Of a stretch of DNA of 64,000 bases, positions 44,015 through 58,377 are shown one piece after another. Position 1 is the first letter of the stretch. Each line of letters starts with the position of its first letter. The DNA is taken from NCBI GenBank assembly GCA_023078685.1, contig JALGAS010000009.1, positions 992,001 to 1,056,000 of the forward strand. Reading direction: 5' to 3'. Made by a program: the position numbers and the translations under genes. The notes below the pieces were generated by a model. The model was not told the DNA's origin and ran no database searches. It saw only the letters and a program-made list of their open reading frames with translations. Origin of the DNA: Neopestalotiopsis rosae. Its lineage: Eukaryota; Ascomycota; Sordariomycetes; Amphisphaeriales; Sporocadaceae.

Positions 44015-45809
44015 TCAGTGTTCCCAAGCTTCATCCATATTCAAACCCCTCATGTTTCCATCAGGATCAGCCCAGCGCGTAAAGTTGACTTCAGGATGAG
44101 GACCGATATTCCAAAACAGACTTTCCACCTTTTCCAGGCCATTGCTGGACGTCCAACCCCGGCCCGTGAAGCGCTCCTGGAGACCCTCTCGCCATATCTC
44201 GGTAGCATAATTCTGAACCTCTTGTACGGTACCGGGGCTATTGGCATCGCCATAAAAGTCGATTTCAAACTTTTCAAAACCCTGGCAGTTATCCAGCATT
44301 CCCAGCTGTGGGTGAACTCCATCCAGGCTTTTCAATCTTCTCGATTGCAGGAATGTATCGACAAACAAGCGGTCGTATTCCCGCTCATTTTGTGCCCATT
44401 CGGGACTGTCTCTTGCGTCTGGGTTTTCGTCAAACCATCGCTTGATCTGCATCATGTACGTCACATATTCTTTACTCAATAATGTGTACTCCATTTCGCT
44501 CATGGTGTCTGGATATCTACCGCGTCTTGTCTGGGTCGGTCTGTGGGTCGCAGTTGGGCGTCGTTCGCCTACACGCCACGGGCCGTACTTTTCTGCGATA
44601 GGCTTATCGTAATGTCTCTCACTCAACCAACGGCGATGATCAAATATCTTGAAAGAAGCATGGTCAGTTCTCGAGAGCGGTGGGGAGCTCTCACGGCGCA
44701 AGAAGGTTGGAAACGAGAGGCGGAGATCCAGAGGACCGCCAGCTCGGCCGCGCAGCGCAGACATTCGGAACTTTGTACTCCACGAACTCCCACCTTCGAA
44801 ATCCGAGTCAAACTGAATATTCGGAACAACCCAAGTGCTTGCCAGAGCTTCAGCAATCTCGTCTCGGTCCTCTTGGTCGCCTTGAGCATTCGCCAGATCA
44901 TGGGTAGTGTGATTGTGGTAAAAGGTGATAGACGCGTGCCTATCGTTGGGGTGCCATTCCCAGGGTGTAAAGCAGCTACGAGCCCATGGCTGAAGGTGCA
45001 CTTGACACTGCATTGTTCTAGTTAATACACAGGCCTGATATACATATGGCAGAACAGGGGGAGCTTGTGACGTTTGCAGAAAAACTTACAAACATTCTCC
45101 AATAAGGACTCTCAATGTCGTCAACGTGAACAGAGAGCTTACTGAGAGACTCGGACAATTGAGGCGTGACCAGGCTGGTCCAGCAAACAACATCCTGCAA
45201 ATCGCTGAAATGCAGATTGTGCGATCCCAGCTCTAGTTGTGTTGAGTTCCGGGTGAGAAATGGCGTGAATCCAACTGCTGCTGATTCCCCTGTCGTGATT
45301 CCATGATTACGGGCATCATTATATGCCCACTGGCATGTCATCATCAGTCCGAGCATGTTACTCCCCGAGAAGGCCACCTGCTCCTTGTCACCACTGCAGT
45401 CCTCATGGTCCATGTATCCTGGAGGCACAGCACTGGGTCCGCCTGGCCTCTGGCTTCGACAGTAATGAATGTTGAACAAGGCTCTCCGAGCATCTCGGCG
45501 AGTATCCCTATCATTGATTTCGAAGGATGTCGAGGGGTCCACAAAGATCTTCCGGCAATGCCATTCGGGCCATGATAGTGCATTATCATCCTCTGCTGGC
45601 ACTGCAGTGGTTTGTCGACTGGACCTGCGGATGGAGCCTGCAATCCTGATGCCGTCAGGAGTAAGTCGGTAGTTAACCTTTCTCTCAATGTGTACATGAG
45701 TTGGAGTCAAGACATATTGATAGATTCGCTGGCGCAGCTCAATTGGCAGACGAAAGAGGTGAGCTTGGTGGCCTTGGTCAACAGTTTGAAGCGTAAATAC
45801 TGGCGGCAT
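44015..45809 (-). CDS. F-box-like protein, 570 aa
   Basis: Join 45809-45090 and 45007-44015 on the minus strand gives 570 residues. The intron is GTAAGT to GCAG; only this acceptor keeps the frame. Residues about 16-40 (HLFRLPIELRQRIYQYVL) have the F-box-like pattern seen at the start of a large family of uncharacterised fungal proteins, which suggests a substrate adaptor of an SCF ubiquitin ligase. The remainder has no recognised domain; it contains several conserved-looking Trp and aromatic residues and the stretch LVTPQLSESLSKLSVHVDD. Function beyond the F-box guess is open. Confidence 0.75.
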
Positions 45810-46626
45810 AGTGAATTGGGCAAGCTTGAGTGTCTACTTATGCGAGATGCTAATGATGGAGTCTGAATAGAATTGTTGTGGATGCCAAGACACGAGCGCG
45901 GTTTTTATAATTGTATGAACCATCGAGGGACCAGGGGGGCCCCTTGTCCAGAGTCCAGGCAGACCAGGCAGCTGCTGACCTAATTCATGAAGTAGGCGAT
46001 AAATGAGACGATGTGAAGACCGGCTCGACCCCAATTCACACTAGAAAATGAACGATCCCGCTGTGCCTAAAATGCAACCCCGCTAGTGTTCGTTGTACTA
46101 TGCGCGATGGGAACGGCAGAGATGAAGAATACTTATGGATTATTGAGCAGCAAGTGTGGCTCGCTTCGTGATATAGTCGATATTGAAGTTGAAAATCCAG
46201 GTTGGCTTGCTAATGCGAGTTGGAAAAAGCTGGCCGGAAATCTTGCAATTGCATCTCGTTTTCATATTTGGAGGGTGAAAAGCTGAATCATCCATTTCTC
46301 CTAGGTAAGACGAAGGGATCCGGAGTTCTATATTGAAGGTGGCGTAGCCCTGTCAAACGAATGCTCTTCTCTTGATCAGGCGCATTTGAGAAGGGTTTTG
46401 GAGTCTCGTGTAACTCTTGTCCATTCAGGGTAATCAGCATACTCGAAATGACAGTTCGTTCGTTTGCAATGCCGGGTTCAAGGTCTTGCCGTGCAACAGT
46501 ACGGTAGTAATCTTGTCGCCAGCGGCTCTGAGCCTTGATCCGGGGCTGGGCAAGCCTTCAAGGCATCTCCAACCGCTCCCATCTATCTGTGTTTCTTTTC
46601 TTGCCGTTTTTCATCTCGATTTGACC
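45810..46626. other. Flank between F-box-like gene and CDC25-like gene
   Basis: About 0.8 kb. Promoter of the F-box-like gene on its left, 3' flank of the next gene on its right. No gene supported. Confidence 0.5.
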
Positions 46627-47183
46627 TCAGCCCCAGTACCCGTCCTTCCACAACTCGGTCCGGTAGCCCTCGGTGAGCCTCTCGTCGGTGCCGTAGACCT
46701 CCTGCCAACCGACGAAGCCGCGGTCGAGTACGTAGACGGTCTGCGGCTTCTCCTCCTTGCCCCCTTGCTTGGCCGCCTTCTCGACCAGGTCGGCGCGCTC
46801 GCGCATGTAGCGCAGGGCCGCCGAGGGCCCCCGCTGCTGCGACAGAGCGCAGTGGAACACCACCGTCTCCTTGTCCTCGAGCTTCCGGAGCAGCGTCGGC
46901 ATCATGGCGTCTAGGGACCGCGAGGGAAAGTGCAGCGAGCCGTTGATGTGCCCGCCAATATGGTCTAGATTGTGGAAAGAATCCCCAAATATCAGTTCAC
47001 CTGAAAGAACTTGAGAAGTTGAAGACGTGAGATGAGTCGCTGCTTACCGTCGTCCCGGACGTCCACAATCGCAATCGAGGAGTCGCCAGCCGCTGCGCCC
47101 GCCTCGCTACGGGCCAGGAGCTGCTCGGCCAGCTTGGGCGCCGTGATGCGCTTGAGACTTCCCAGAGTGATCATGGACGACAT
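46627..47183 (-). CDS. CDC25/rhodanese-like phosphatase or arsenate reductase
   Basis: Single rhodanese-fold domain protein of the Ibp1/Ych1/Acr2 group. Join 47183-47048 and 46964-46627 on the minus strand gives 157 residues; the intron is GTAAGC to CTAG and restores VDVRDDDHIGGHI in frame. The family entry motif (IVDVRDDD, HIGGHINGS) and the active site His83-Cys84-x5-Arg90 (HCALSQQR) are complete. C-x5-R is the CDC25 phosphatase / arsenate reductase loop, longer than the loop of sulfurtransferases. Whether the substrate is phosphotyrosine or arsenate cannot be read. An in-frame ATG at 47219 would add 12 residues rich in basic and hydrophobic residues; I prefer 47183 because it has A at -3. 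Confidence 0.88.
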
Positions 47184-47816
47184 ATTGCGGTATTGAAGGA
47201 GATGGACCAGTCGCTTCATATGACTATGGCTGGGATACAAGAGGATATCGCTTCGGAAGCTCTCAGGTTGGTGTTGGACGTGGTAAAAGTTGAATAGATC
47301 ATCAAATAGCTAAGCTCCAAAGTAACATTCAATTCAAGCTTTGGGTTTGGACCCCCAATGACACAGACAGTGGGGTGGAAGGCGGCACCTCCCAAGTGCC
47401 ACTAAATCCACCTCTCACCCCGCAATCTCACATGCTTTAGTGGTCTGGTCTAGCACTGAAATGCAAATACGGCCTGGAGACAGCGGCATCACATTTTGGT
47501 CTTTGCTCTGTGTTCGTGTACTGTAAATGGTCCAATACACCGTCTTATCAAGATTGATATGTGTGTATGCCGTGGACCGTTGGAACAGAATATCTTTCAA
47601 CCAGAAAATTCTAATTTCTATTGAGTAGCAAATGCTGTGCTTGCTTTTGTGCCCTTGAACTCCTTTCTCTGGTACACCGACCAGTGGAAAATGCCAGATA
47701 TTGATCCCTTCATCAAAAGAAAAAAACGCCGTGCCAAATGATGCTCGACAGTTTGGTACATCTATTTAATTTGTTTGTTTGTTCCCACAAATTCTGCAGG
47801 TCATGGATTTGCACAT
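47184..47816. other. Flank between two minus-strand genes
   Basis: About 0.6 kb: promoter of the CDC25-like gene and 3' flank of the next. No gene supported. Confidence 0.5.
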
Positions 47817-49199
47817 CTAGGGCCACATGCCATCAAACATGAACAGCCAGTCTTCCCAGTACTGCTCATATCTTCCCACCAGATAGCTGTATCCGTCACC
47901 ATCGGTTCCAGCCTTGTACGGTCGAGTATATAGACCGCCGGTTTTCAAGTGTCTCTTCAAAGTCATGTAGACGGAGAAGCTGCTGGGCATGGTGCCAACA
48001 AAGTAGGTGCTACCAAGCAGAACGATGAAATCAACCAATCCTTGTTGGTCCCAAGTAAGTGCATTCAGTGCCTCAAGGTCATTTCCGGTCAAGAGATCTT
48101 GCTTGGTCAAGACCTTCATCTTGGCGACGTCCATGGCCTGTTTCTCAAACTTGTACGCCTCGGTGATGTTTCCTGTTGCGAGGTACGAAGATCTGTACTT
48201 TCCTTCTTGAGCTTTGCGAAGGTATCCTTGAGCCTGAACATCGTAGACGGGCCAAAAGTTCATTGCGTCGTTCTCGGTGCGGAGATGAACACCCAAGAAT
48301 TCGCCACCCTTTGCTCCTTGGTTTCGTGCAAAGCTCCTCATGTTGGCGAGTGCCGTCCTTCCGAGATCCCGGATCTGACTGTTGAATCTGAGTACATGGC
48401 CAAAAGTCGTCGCAAACTCTGGTCCGTCCTTCCATATCTGCCAATCCCAAAGGACACCCCATTTGAATCTGATAAGCCGGGGATGCTCTCTTGAGGGAGG
48501 AACGCCATTGGTAGCGTTCCCCAGCCAAGAGCGGAATGTGTCACCGAAGCGATCAGTATGGCGGTTTTGGTCTTTCCAATCACACCCCTTACGGTTGCCA
48601 TAGTCCTTCGGAGCAATTTCCTCGATGCGCGGCCTGCCATCAAGAGTTTTGGGATAATTGGGCACGTCGATTACGTTTTCATAGAGCTTCATTCGTGGGC
48701 AATACGTTCGCCATGCGTCTTTGAAGTGCTCTTCGTCAAACATGTAGGACAGCGGGAGGTAGGAAGTGAATAGATCCGCCAAGTCAGACTCTGATCGCTT
48801 GCGGATCTTGGGCACGACGAGTCCAGTTGCACCGGCCTCAATTGCGTAGCGCAAACATGTCTGGATGTAATTTCGAACATTTCCAATACCACCCGAGTTA
48901 TTGTCGCAAATGTACACGAGTCCATCTGTATAGGTCGTCTCATCGCATACACGGCGCAGTGGCCATCCTACAAAGGGAGCGTCGGGGTCGGAGAGGTCGA
49001 TGTCGCCATGCGGAGGTGGTTGATGAAGTATAGGCACCTCTTGCGCGCCACTGGGGCTACTCCATCCTAGCGGCGTCGACGAGGGGATGCGCAGACCCCA
49101 TATGATGACGAGACTGACGATGCATAGCGTCGGAATGAAGATGTTTCGTCGAGGCATGAATCCCGCAAGGCGTTGCGGTATGTGATTGGCGATGGACAT
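47817..49199 (-). CDS. Type II membrane protein, O-fucosyltransferase-like
   Basis: Single-exon frame of 460 residues. A short cytosolic N-terminus is followed by one membrane anchor (about residues 19-36), the topology of Golgi glycosyltransferases. The lumenal part contains GGIGNVRNYIQTCLRYA, which resembles the nucleotide-sugar binding start of GDP-fucose protein O-fucosyltransferases, and a later HLRTENDA, which resembles the conserved HxRxxxD motif of that fold. Near the C-terminus is GLVDFIVLLGSTYFVGTMPSSFS, also typical of the fold (a final Asp/Ser region near the sugar nucleotide). Donor and acceptor are unknown; fungi have few proven O-fucosyltransferases, so the reaction is open. 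Confidence 0.65.
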   Translation of the reverse strand: MSIANHIPQRLAGFMPRRNIFIPTLCIVSLVIIWGLRIPSSTPLGWSSPSGAQEVPILHQPPPHGDIDLSDPDAPFVGWPLRRVCDETTYTDGLVYICDNNSGGIGNVRNYIQTCLRYAIEAGATGLVVPKIRKRSESDLADLFTSYLPLSYMFDEEHFKDAWRTYCPRMKLYENVIDVPNYPKTLDGRPRIEEIAPKDYGNRKGCDWKDQNRHTDRFGDTFRSWLGNATNGVPPSREHPRLIRFKWGVLWDWQIWKDGPEFATTFGHVLRFNSQIRDLGRTALANMRSFARNQGAKGGEFLGVHLRTENDAMNFWPVYDVQAQGYLRKAQEGKYRSSYLATGNITEAYKFEKQAMDVAKMKVLTKQDLLTGNDLEALNALTWDQQGLVDFIVLLGSTYFVGTMPSSFSVYMTLKRHLKTGGLYTRPYKAGTDGDGYSYLVGRYEQYWEDWLFMFDGMWP

Positions 49200-51302
49200 A
49201 GTGAGGAAAGAAAAGGGAGGGACTTGTCTCAGCCCGTGCCGCCTAGATTAATAGAAAAAGGATCCGTAGGCGGGCTGACGCGCGCCGTGGAGGCGCTAAA
49301 GTGATCGCCAAAGCAACTATGAGGAACCCCAGTAGGGCCCGGCTCGGCTCCAGTTAGGCAGGTCGGCAGTAAGGTATGCAAATGTACTTGAAGCTCAAAG
49401 TGGGCCGACGACAGGACAACGTGGTGATGTTGACCAGATTCCAAAGCCGTAAAATGAAAGAAACAGAATAGCTCTCAGATATTCGGATGATTGTTGTGAA
49501 TTCTCCAAGTGCGGAGCAAAGAACAGTACCGAGTGTGCACTCATAGGCTTGTTCAACTGCTATTCGTGGGTGAATATGCCGGTACCCGGAGCAATCAAAA
49601 AACGGCGGTCGCAAATGGTTCGGTGGATTGCTGGTCGCAAATGGTTCGGTGGATTGCTGGCCGCAAACGGTCCCAGGCACACAATCGATTGTGTTTTTGC
49701 GAAAGTGCCTTGCTCTTGTTTCAGCTCCAGAGAATGACGGACATAAGTTGAGAGAAAATGGACAATATTTGAATTTCTGTGACTTGAGACGAAGCCACGA
49801 GAAATCTACCTTTCGATGAATCGTGGGATTGCAACAAGTGGTTATGTGAGAATTAGAGGCCAGGCAATCGCAAGCGCAAACCTTGAGACCATGTGTCGCG
49901 TTGCAGAGAATGACCTAATATGTGGGAAAAGCCGTCGACTTTGGGGGAAAATGGAATTTGTACGCCGGCACCGACCGTCTCAGGTCGTCACTCGGTGCAC
50001 ATGAGAATTTGAAAGAAAAAGTTTGTTGGATATCAAGAGGGGTGTAGAAAATGACAGATTGGAAGGACGAGCGACTTTGTGGGAAACATATCGTAATAAT
50101 GGTCAGCACCTTCCTACCCTCCCTCATGTCTTCACCTAAGGGGGATCGATCCTTCTATCTGCTACATGAATGGATTCCAGCAATGGCAGAGCGCCAAGGT
50201 TTCATTTAATCCATAGGAGAGATCGGCCTGAACATCCCATTCCTTGCGTGACGCAAGGCGCCGTTTCTGCCGACTTGGCAAAATAATACATAGCAAGAGC
50301 AACTTCTATTATCGTCATTCATGCCAGGCCTGTCCCTGGCGTCCTGTGCATATGGTCTCGGAACTGAGCCATGGGATATAGTTATGATAGTGTGAGATAG
50401 GCCACTACTATTGGACCGCAAGAGAGCACCTTGCACACCAACTTCGATTGGCGAAGGCCACTAAGACCGGCACCTCTAGTGTAAAAGCCCAGGCTTCTGC
50501 ACTCGAAATACGTACGTATGGAATCAAAGAATGCAGGTATATAACACGGTAAGAAGAGCTGGAGTATCAGTCTCTTTGCTGCATTGCTTACTTGACTGGA
50601 AGCCGATATGCCATACTCTGCCCAATTCATCTTCATCTCTAATTTTAAGGTTCATCCATGACCGAAGTAAACATCCATCGCATGGCCAGAAGGGCTCGCC
50701 TGCCGCATTAGTGCATACCTACCTAGTAGATAGGCTTTACGCTTCATGCAGTTACGTGACACTGCGGTCGTCTATTTTCGCAATGGGATTCTTCCTCCAG
50801 GAGTAGACGCATGTGTACCGAAGGGAACCAGATCTTGTCAGTGACCATCTCCTTGCCTATGAGGATGTGATGGACACCTGGACCTTGTGAGGCGGAATTG
50901 CACTTCACCTTTCGGTTTATGAAGATGCCCACCCGTCCCTTGCACGACAGTCACCCAGGATGCTTGATTTTCAGCGAGCTGGTTGGCCCGAGATAGCTGA
51001 ATGCCTCGTTCTCTTAATGTATGCACGTTCGGGTAGGACAATGCAAGATCTTCCGGCCGCATTCGTGCGCACCGATGCCGCTTGCCAAGAGATCAACCTT
51101 GTTTCCATGTCAAGTAGGATATGTATGCATCATTACATGACTCAGCTTAATGTCTTCAGGTCTTCTAAAGATGAACAATCTCTGCAAGGGAAACATCAAA
51201 TGCCACTACACTGAGTGGAGATATTGGGTATAGTCGATGGATTGTTCTCATAGCTACTGAACATCCTATTTGTAATGGGTATATATGTCCTACGTCTTTT
51301 TA
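49200..51302. other. Gene-empty 2.1-kb flank
   Basis: No gene supported. It contains a 26-bp tandem repeat (separate entry). Frames here are short and unrelated to known families. The left end is the promoter of the glycosyltransferase-like gene and the right end is the 3' flank of ADA2. Confidence 0.5.
49607..49671. repeat. 26-bp tandem repeat, 2.5 copies
   Basis: Unit GGTCGCAAATGGTTCGGTGG followed by ATTGCT; copies at 49607-49632 and 49633-49658 are identical, and a third partial, mutated copy covers 49659-49671. Confidence 0.85.
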
Positions 51303-53064
51303 TCAAGCTTTGCTAATCCAACCTGAATTAATGAAAAAGTCAAATATTCTTCCTCCCTTCTGGCCATCCAGCTTGCAAATCTCCTTGACTTGCTTCTTCT
51401 TAAGGGAGCCGTTGCCCTTCAGGGCTTCCTTGAATACCTGCTCCTTGATCATCAAATATGGTTTAGGCTGCAGTCGACATACTTTGCACAGCTCGACCTC
51501 TTCTGGCGTGAGTAGGTGAACATCTGGCGCAGTGTCTTGGCTCAGCGGTAGTGGGGTTACGCCGGAAATGGGCTGCGAAACGAATCGATTCTTCGCAATG
51601 GTTGATGTCCCGTTCGGTGCATTGCCGTTCGTGACCCCGTTGGTATGGCCATTGGTCAGTCCCGCCGCGTCGCCATTCATCGTGCTCTGTGCCGATTGCC
51701 CGTTCATGGCCAATCGCACAGGCAGCTCTGGCGCAACTAGCAAAGCAGCGCCGCTCGGAGGTTCCGGCTGAATATTTTGCTTTGAGCGCTGTTGAGTAGC
51801 CAGCCGCTCTCGATCCATAGAGCCCATAGGTATCGACCTTTGTATACGTGTAGCCTTGTCGTTCTCGTACTTTTCTCCGCTACGGAGATCGCCAATCTTG
51901 AGACTCCTCCAATCTTGTAGTTGGGAGATGGCTTGCCGCAAATTAAGCTCGTCAAGCAATCCCTGGCACAGCGACTCGAAATCGTCGTGATTCATCATCC
52001 TTGCAAAGGGTTTGGCCTTGTTAAGAAGATCACGCTCCTCTTTGGTCCTGTTCTTCTCCAGCTTACTGTTGGCGCGATAGTCTAACAAATTGTGCTCGAA
52101 AATGACCTTCTTCCGCTCTACACGCTGAGTAAGGCGCGCGTTGTAGATATCCATGACCGTGAGCTTGAGTTCCATTTCTGGCTCCAGCTCGCCCGTTCTG
52201 GGGTTAATGCCGTCGCCGGGGTCGAACTGCATGAGCTGAACGGCCTCTTCTGCCTCATTGGCGTACTCTGTCTCAAACTCCAAACGACCGGGCATATAAC
52301 CTTGGACTTCGTGACATGACGGAACACTAGCTGTAGGCTTGGTTTTTGGCGGCATTGGTGCAGCGTTCTTTTGTGCATCTCGTCGCTCTTCAATACGTCT
52401 CTTCTTTCTTGCTTGAAAGTCTTCGCGCGAGATCTCCTTGGCCAGTTCCATGTCCGTTGGGCGACATCGTTTCGGCAATGGGAAGCATGGTGACTCGACA
52501 TATGTCTTGATGTAATGATCCTTCACTTCATCCTTGTGTCGATAACCGCCAATATGGTCGGCAATGTCCGCCCATGATCCAAGACCATATATCTCGCATC
52601 CTTCGAGCAACAGAAGCTCCTCGTCAGCTCCCCATTCCGGGTCGAAAATTGGTATAGAGTTCTGCTCGATAACTTTGTATGGATGTGTTGCTGGCTGATG
52701 GGAGCCACTGGATGCTCCGCTCGAGAAACATTGCACACACAGATCATATTCCTTACAGTCGGGATGAGCGCATCTTATCCGGACCTGAAATAATCATGTT
52801 AGAATGACGTGACAGCAGAAGTTGGTGTATAGTAAGAGTGGAAATGGTGGTGGAGATGGGTAAGTGTGCGCCGACCGATTGCCGGCCCGGTCGACGCGGG
52901 GATGCAGCCGGCTGAGTAGCACCGGCAACAACAGGTAGGTCGGAGCTGAATGAAGAGGTCCAAGTACTTACAGTTGATGTGATATCGGCGGAGCAGGAGT
53001 CGCAGACATACTTGACGCCTCCCTCACCACCTCTAGTCGCGGTCTTCTTCCGAATGACCCCCAT
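51303..53064 (-). CDS. ADA2: ADA2, SAGA/ADA coactivator subunit
   Basis: Subunit of the Gcn5 histone acetyltransferase module, activating Gcn5 and linking it to SAGA. Join 53064-52972 and 52784-51303 on the minus strand gives 524 residues; the 187-bp intron (GTAAGT to TCAG) falls inside the zinc-binding ZZ domain. Domains: ZZ at about 18-65 (cysteine pairs CDSC, CAHPDC, CVQC), SANT/Myb at about 78-125 (from [18 protein letters not shown]), a central coiled Ada2 region, and a C-terminal SWIRM domain at about 440-520 ([20 protein letters not shown] onward). A Thr/Asn/Gly-rich low-complexity linker precedes SWIRM. Length and order match fungal Ada2. Confidence 0.96.
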
Positions 53065-54092
53065 TTGCGCCGGTGCAACGTAATACTAGTGGCCACAGAT
53101 GGCGGGCAGCGCAGCTGAGAGAGCTGACCAAAGGTTGGAAATGCCAGAATCGGAGTCGCAGCTTGCGTAATGAGGTCTGGGTGATAGCGCTTGAAGAATG
53201 AACCCAGATAACGCGTCCTGCTGATGACTTTTGACCTCCGGACTCGATGTTTTGATGGACTGACGTCGTCAAATATCGGATGCTGCCAGGGGGACGGTTG
53301 GCGATCGCGGTCGCGCGCTACGGGGCGGGAATACGGAGTGGGCGCGCTAGTCAAGCTTGGGGGAGGAGGTCCAGGCTTCCAAACCCAATTGACACTCCAG
53401 CTGAGTCAGCTTTTGGATGGTCCAAGCTCACGTGACTTCATATTAACAGTACGTACCTTACTTGTACGTGCCTCGAACACATTAAATCGGCCAAATTGAG
53501 AAACCAGATTTGTCTTTTCTCGGGAAAATGGAAGTTTGATATGCTGAGAGTCGTTTTTCATCAGTTATTTGCAGAAAAATATGCGCCTACTATGCATGTT
53601 TGGAACAAATCCCTCTCTTCAGTCTCCTTCCCAGGTCCTTGGTTATGAATTGGCTCACGAACACTCCGAATAAACCCCATAATACCCAGGAGAATGGTGA
53701 TCTACCTGCACTAAAACCTCTACTTATATCGAATACAAGCCGAAGTTAACGTTCTGTTTCATAGTCCCAAATGATTGTTTCAGTGGATGGTAAATCAGGA
53801 GACCATACGGAAAACACGAAGATGGTTCAATAACAATTGCTGCTAAGGTACCAAATATGGACTTTTTTGCCATCAGCAAATAGTTTCCATGTCGACCCAA
53901 AGATCGTGACATTAGATGTTTTCAGTGTACTTTGTAGATCTTGACCAATTCAACGATGTAATGCATATCATCAAAACCAGTTCCTGTCCTGTATGCTCGC
54001 AAAATATTTAATCTTGGATCCGTCTTGTTTCATCACTGGAGGAGCTGAAGACCATACTCCGCACTCTGGTAGATTAGATATCTTGACGCAGT
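53065..54092. other. ADA2 promoter and 3' flank of secreted-protein gene
   Basis: About 1 kb. No gene supported. Confidence 0.5.
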
Positions 54093-54552
54093 CTACTCTG
54101 TTGCCAGATACTGACAAGAGTTCATACCATTGCTGCCCACACCAATCAAGGGGTTGCAAAGACCTCGAATGCGGTACCCATTAACAGCAGTGTCGAGATT
54201 CAAGCAAGCAGGCGTATCGGAAGATACTTGAGCTAGAAGCTTTCCCTCGCAAGCACCTCCGTCGCGCGTCTTGCCGGAGAACAAGTACCAATTCGTTCCG
54301 GCTTGGTACACAGAGTGCGATGAATCGTCCATGGTCACTTCGTGCAAGTCAAAAGCGTGATGACCATAGTTCAAGTCACCGGAGCTAATTTGAACATATT
54401 TCAGTTGCATGTTTTGAGAGAGGAATGGCAGGGTTTTTGAGATGAACTTACCAATCTCCAGTCTTATACTCGTTTGCTTTGGGCAGAGCTGCCGAGACCA
54501 CGGTCGAGCCGAGGGCAACTAGGATGATGTTGGTAATGCTAGTGAGTTGCAT
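54093..54552 (-). CDS. Small secreted cysteine-containing protein, 130 aa
   Basis: Join 54552-54452 and 54384-54093 on the minus strand gives 130 residues; the intron is GTAAGT to TTAG and splits a Cys codon. A clear signal peptide (residues 1-21, ending VVSA) is followed by about 109 mature residues with five cysteines (GDC, GAC, PAC, GLC, NSC), a Tyr-Gly-His-His stretch and SSHSVYQAG. No family recognised. Size, signal and cysteines fit a secreted effector- or antimicrobial-like protein; an odd number of cysteines leaves one unpaired or dimer-forming. It stands alone between large flanks. Confidence 0.7.
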
Positions 54553-57469
<2,917 letters not shown>

Positions 57470-58220
57470 AGAAGCATCTTGTACATGATTGGTGTGATTG
57501 GTGGGTGTAAAAGCGAGGAGTACGGCAAAGAGTATATATAGATATTACCATTAAATACACAAACCCAACGTATCGGCAGTGCCTCGTTTGACAGAATCTG
57601 AATTGTATACCATATATCTCCTTGGAGTTTAGATGTTTTAAAGCGACCCAGAGCCTTGTCATTATTCGGTTCGAGTGACGTTCGAGCTTAGCAAGGAATT
57701 CACGGATCTGATGTCACCTGTTTTTTTTTTTTTAAACAGGCTAGGTAACCTTCTCATTGTTCCCAAGGCTAATAAGAGTCAGTCAATAGGAGCAGGGTCT
57801 GTCTAATCTGGCATCCTGTGCATAAGTTGGTTCGAAATTACCTTGCTAGTATGAAAACCAGGCGAGTGCTCGCCAAGAAAGTCCCAAACAAAGCAATATT
57901 ACCAACCGCGACTCGCATTGACCTCAAGACAGCTTCCTTTGAGGGTACTTTTTGTGTTTCTTGTGTGAAAATCACCTCCAACAACGTCAGTCTGATCATA
58001 AATGATACTGAAAGGAAGATTTCTATCTTCTCAAATTACAGAGAACAGCAAGGCAGAGTTACAGTGTTGAACTCGGACGAGAGAAAATACCAAAACGAGA
58101 ACCTCGGTCCACCAAGCAATAAAGGACAAGGAAAAAGAAAGAGAGAGAAACAGAAAGAGAGGAAGGGAGTGATAGAGGAGAAAAGAAGAGAGAATAGAAA
58201 GAAAGAAATGTCCAAAAAGA
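57470..58220. other. GAL7 3' flank
   Basis: 0.75 kb: GAL7 terminator region, a T run (about 57721-57733), and an AG-rich stretch (58120-58215) next to the tRNA-like locus. No gene supported. Confidence 0.5.
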
Positions 58221-58377
58221 TGGTCGAAGGAGGATTCGAACCTCCGGTTCTGAAGCCGTACAAATACCCCTACAGTAAGCCCAGGATAACCCCAGGGTAA
58301 CCCCCGAGGTAATTCCAAGGAACCTCACCAAGAAATACTATCTGTACCTCATCGTGTTACCACTACACCACTCAACC
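58221..58377 (-). tRNA. tRNA-like locus with ~85-nt anticodon-loop insert
   Basis: On the minus strand the 5' acceptor strand GGTTGAG (58377-58371) pairs with 3' TTCGACC (58228-58222), with discriminator A. A D-arm GTGT/ACAC and A-box TGGTGTAGTGG follow. The T-arm GGAGG-TTCGAAT-CCTCC is perfect and contains the B-box GGTTCGAATCC. The anticodon stem is best read as TGAGG/CTTCA, but the loop is interrupted by about 85 nt, much longer than most fungal tRNA introns, and position 33 would not be T in the simplest reading. I cannot assign an anticodon. It may be a functional tRNA with a long intron, a tRNA pseudogene, or a tRNA-derived element. The insert contains 11-bp repeats. Confidence 0.55.
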
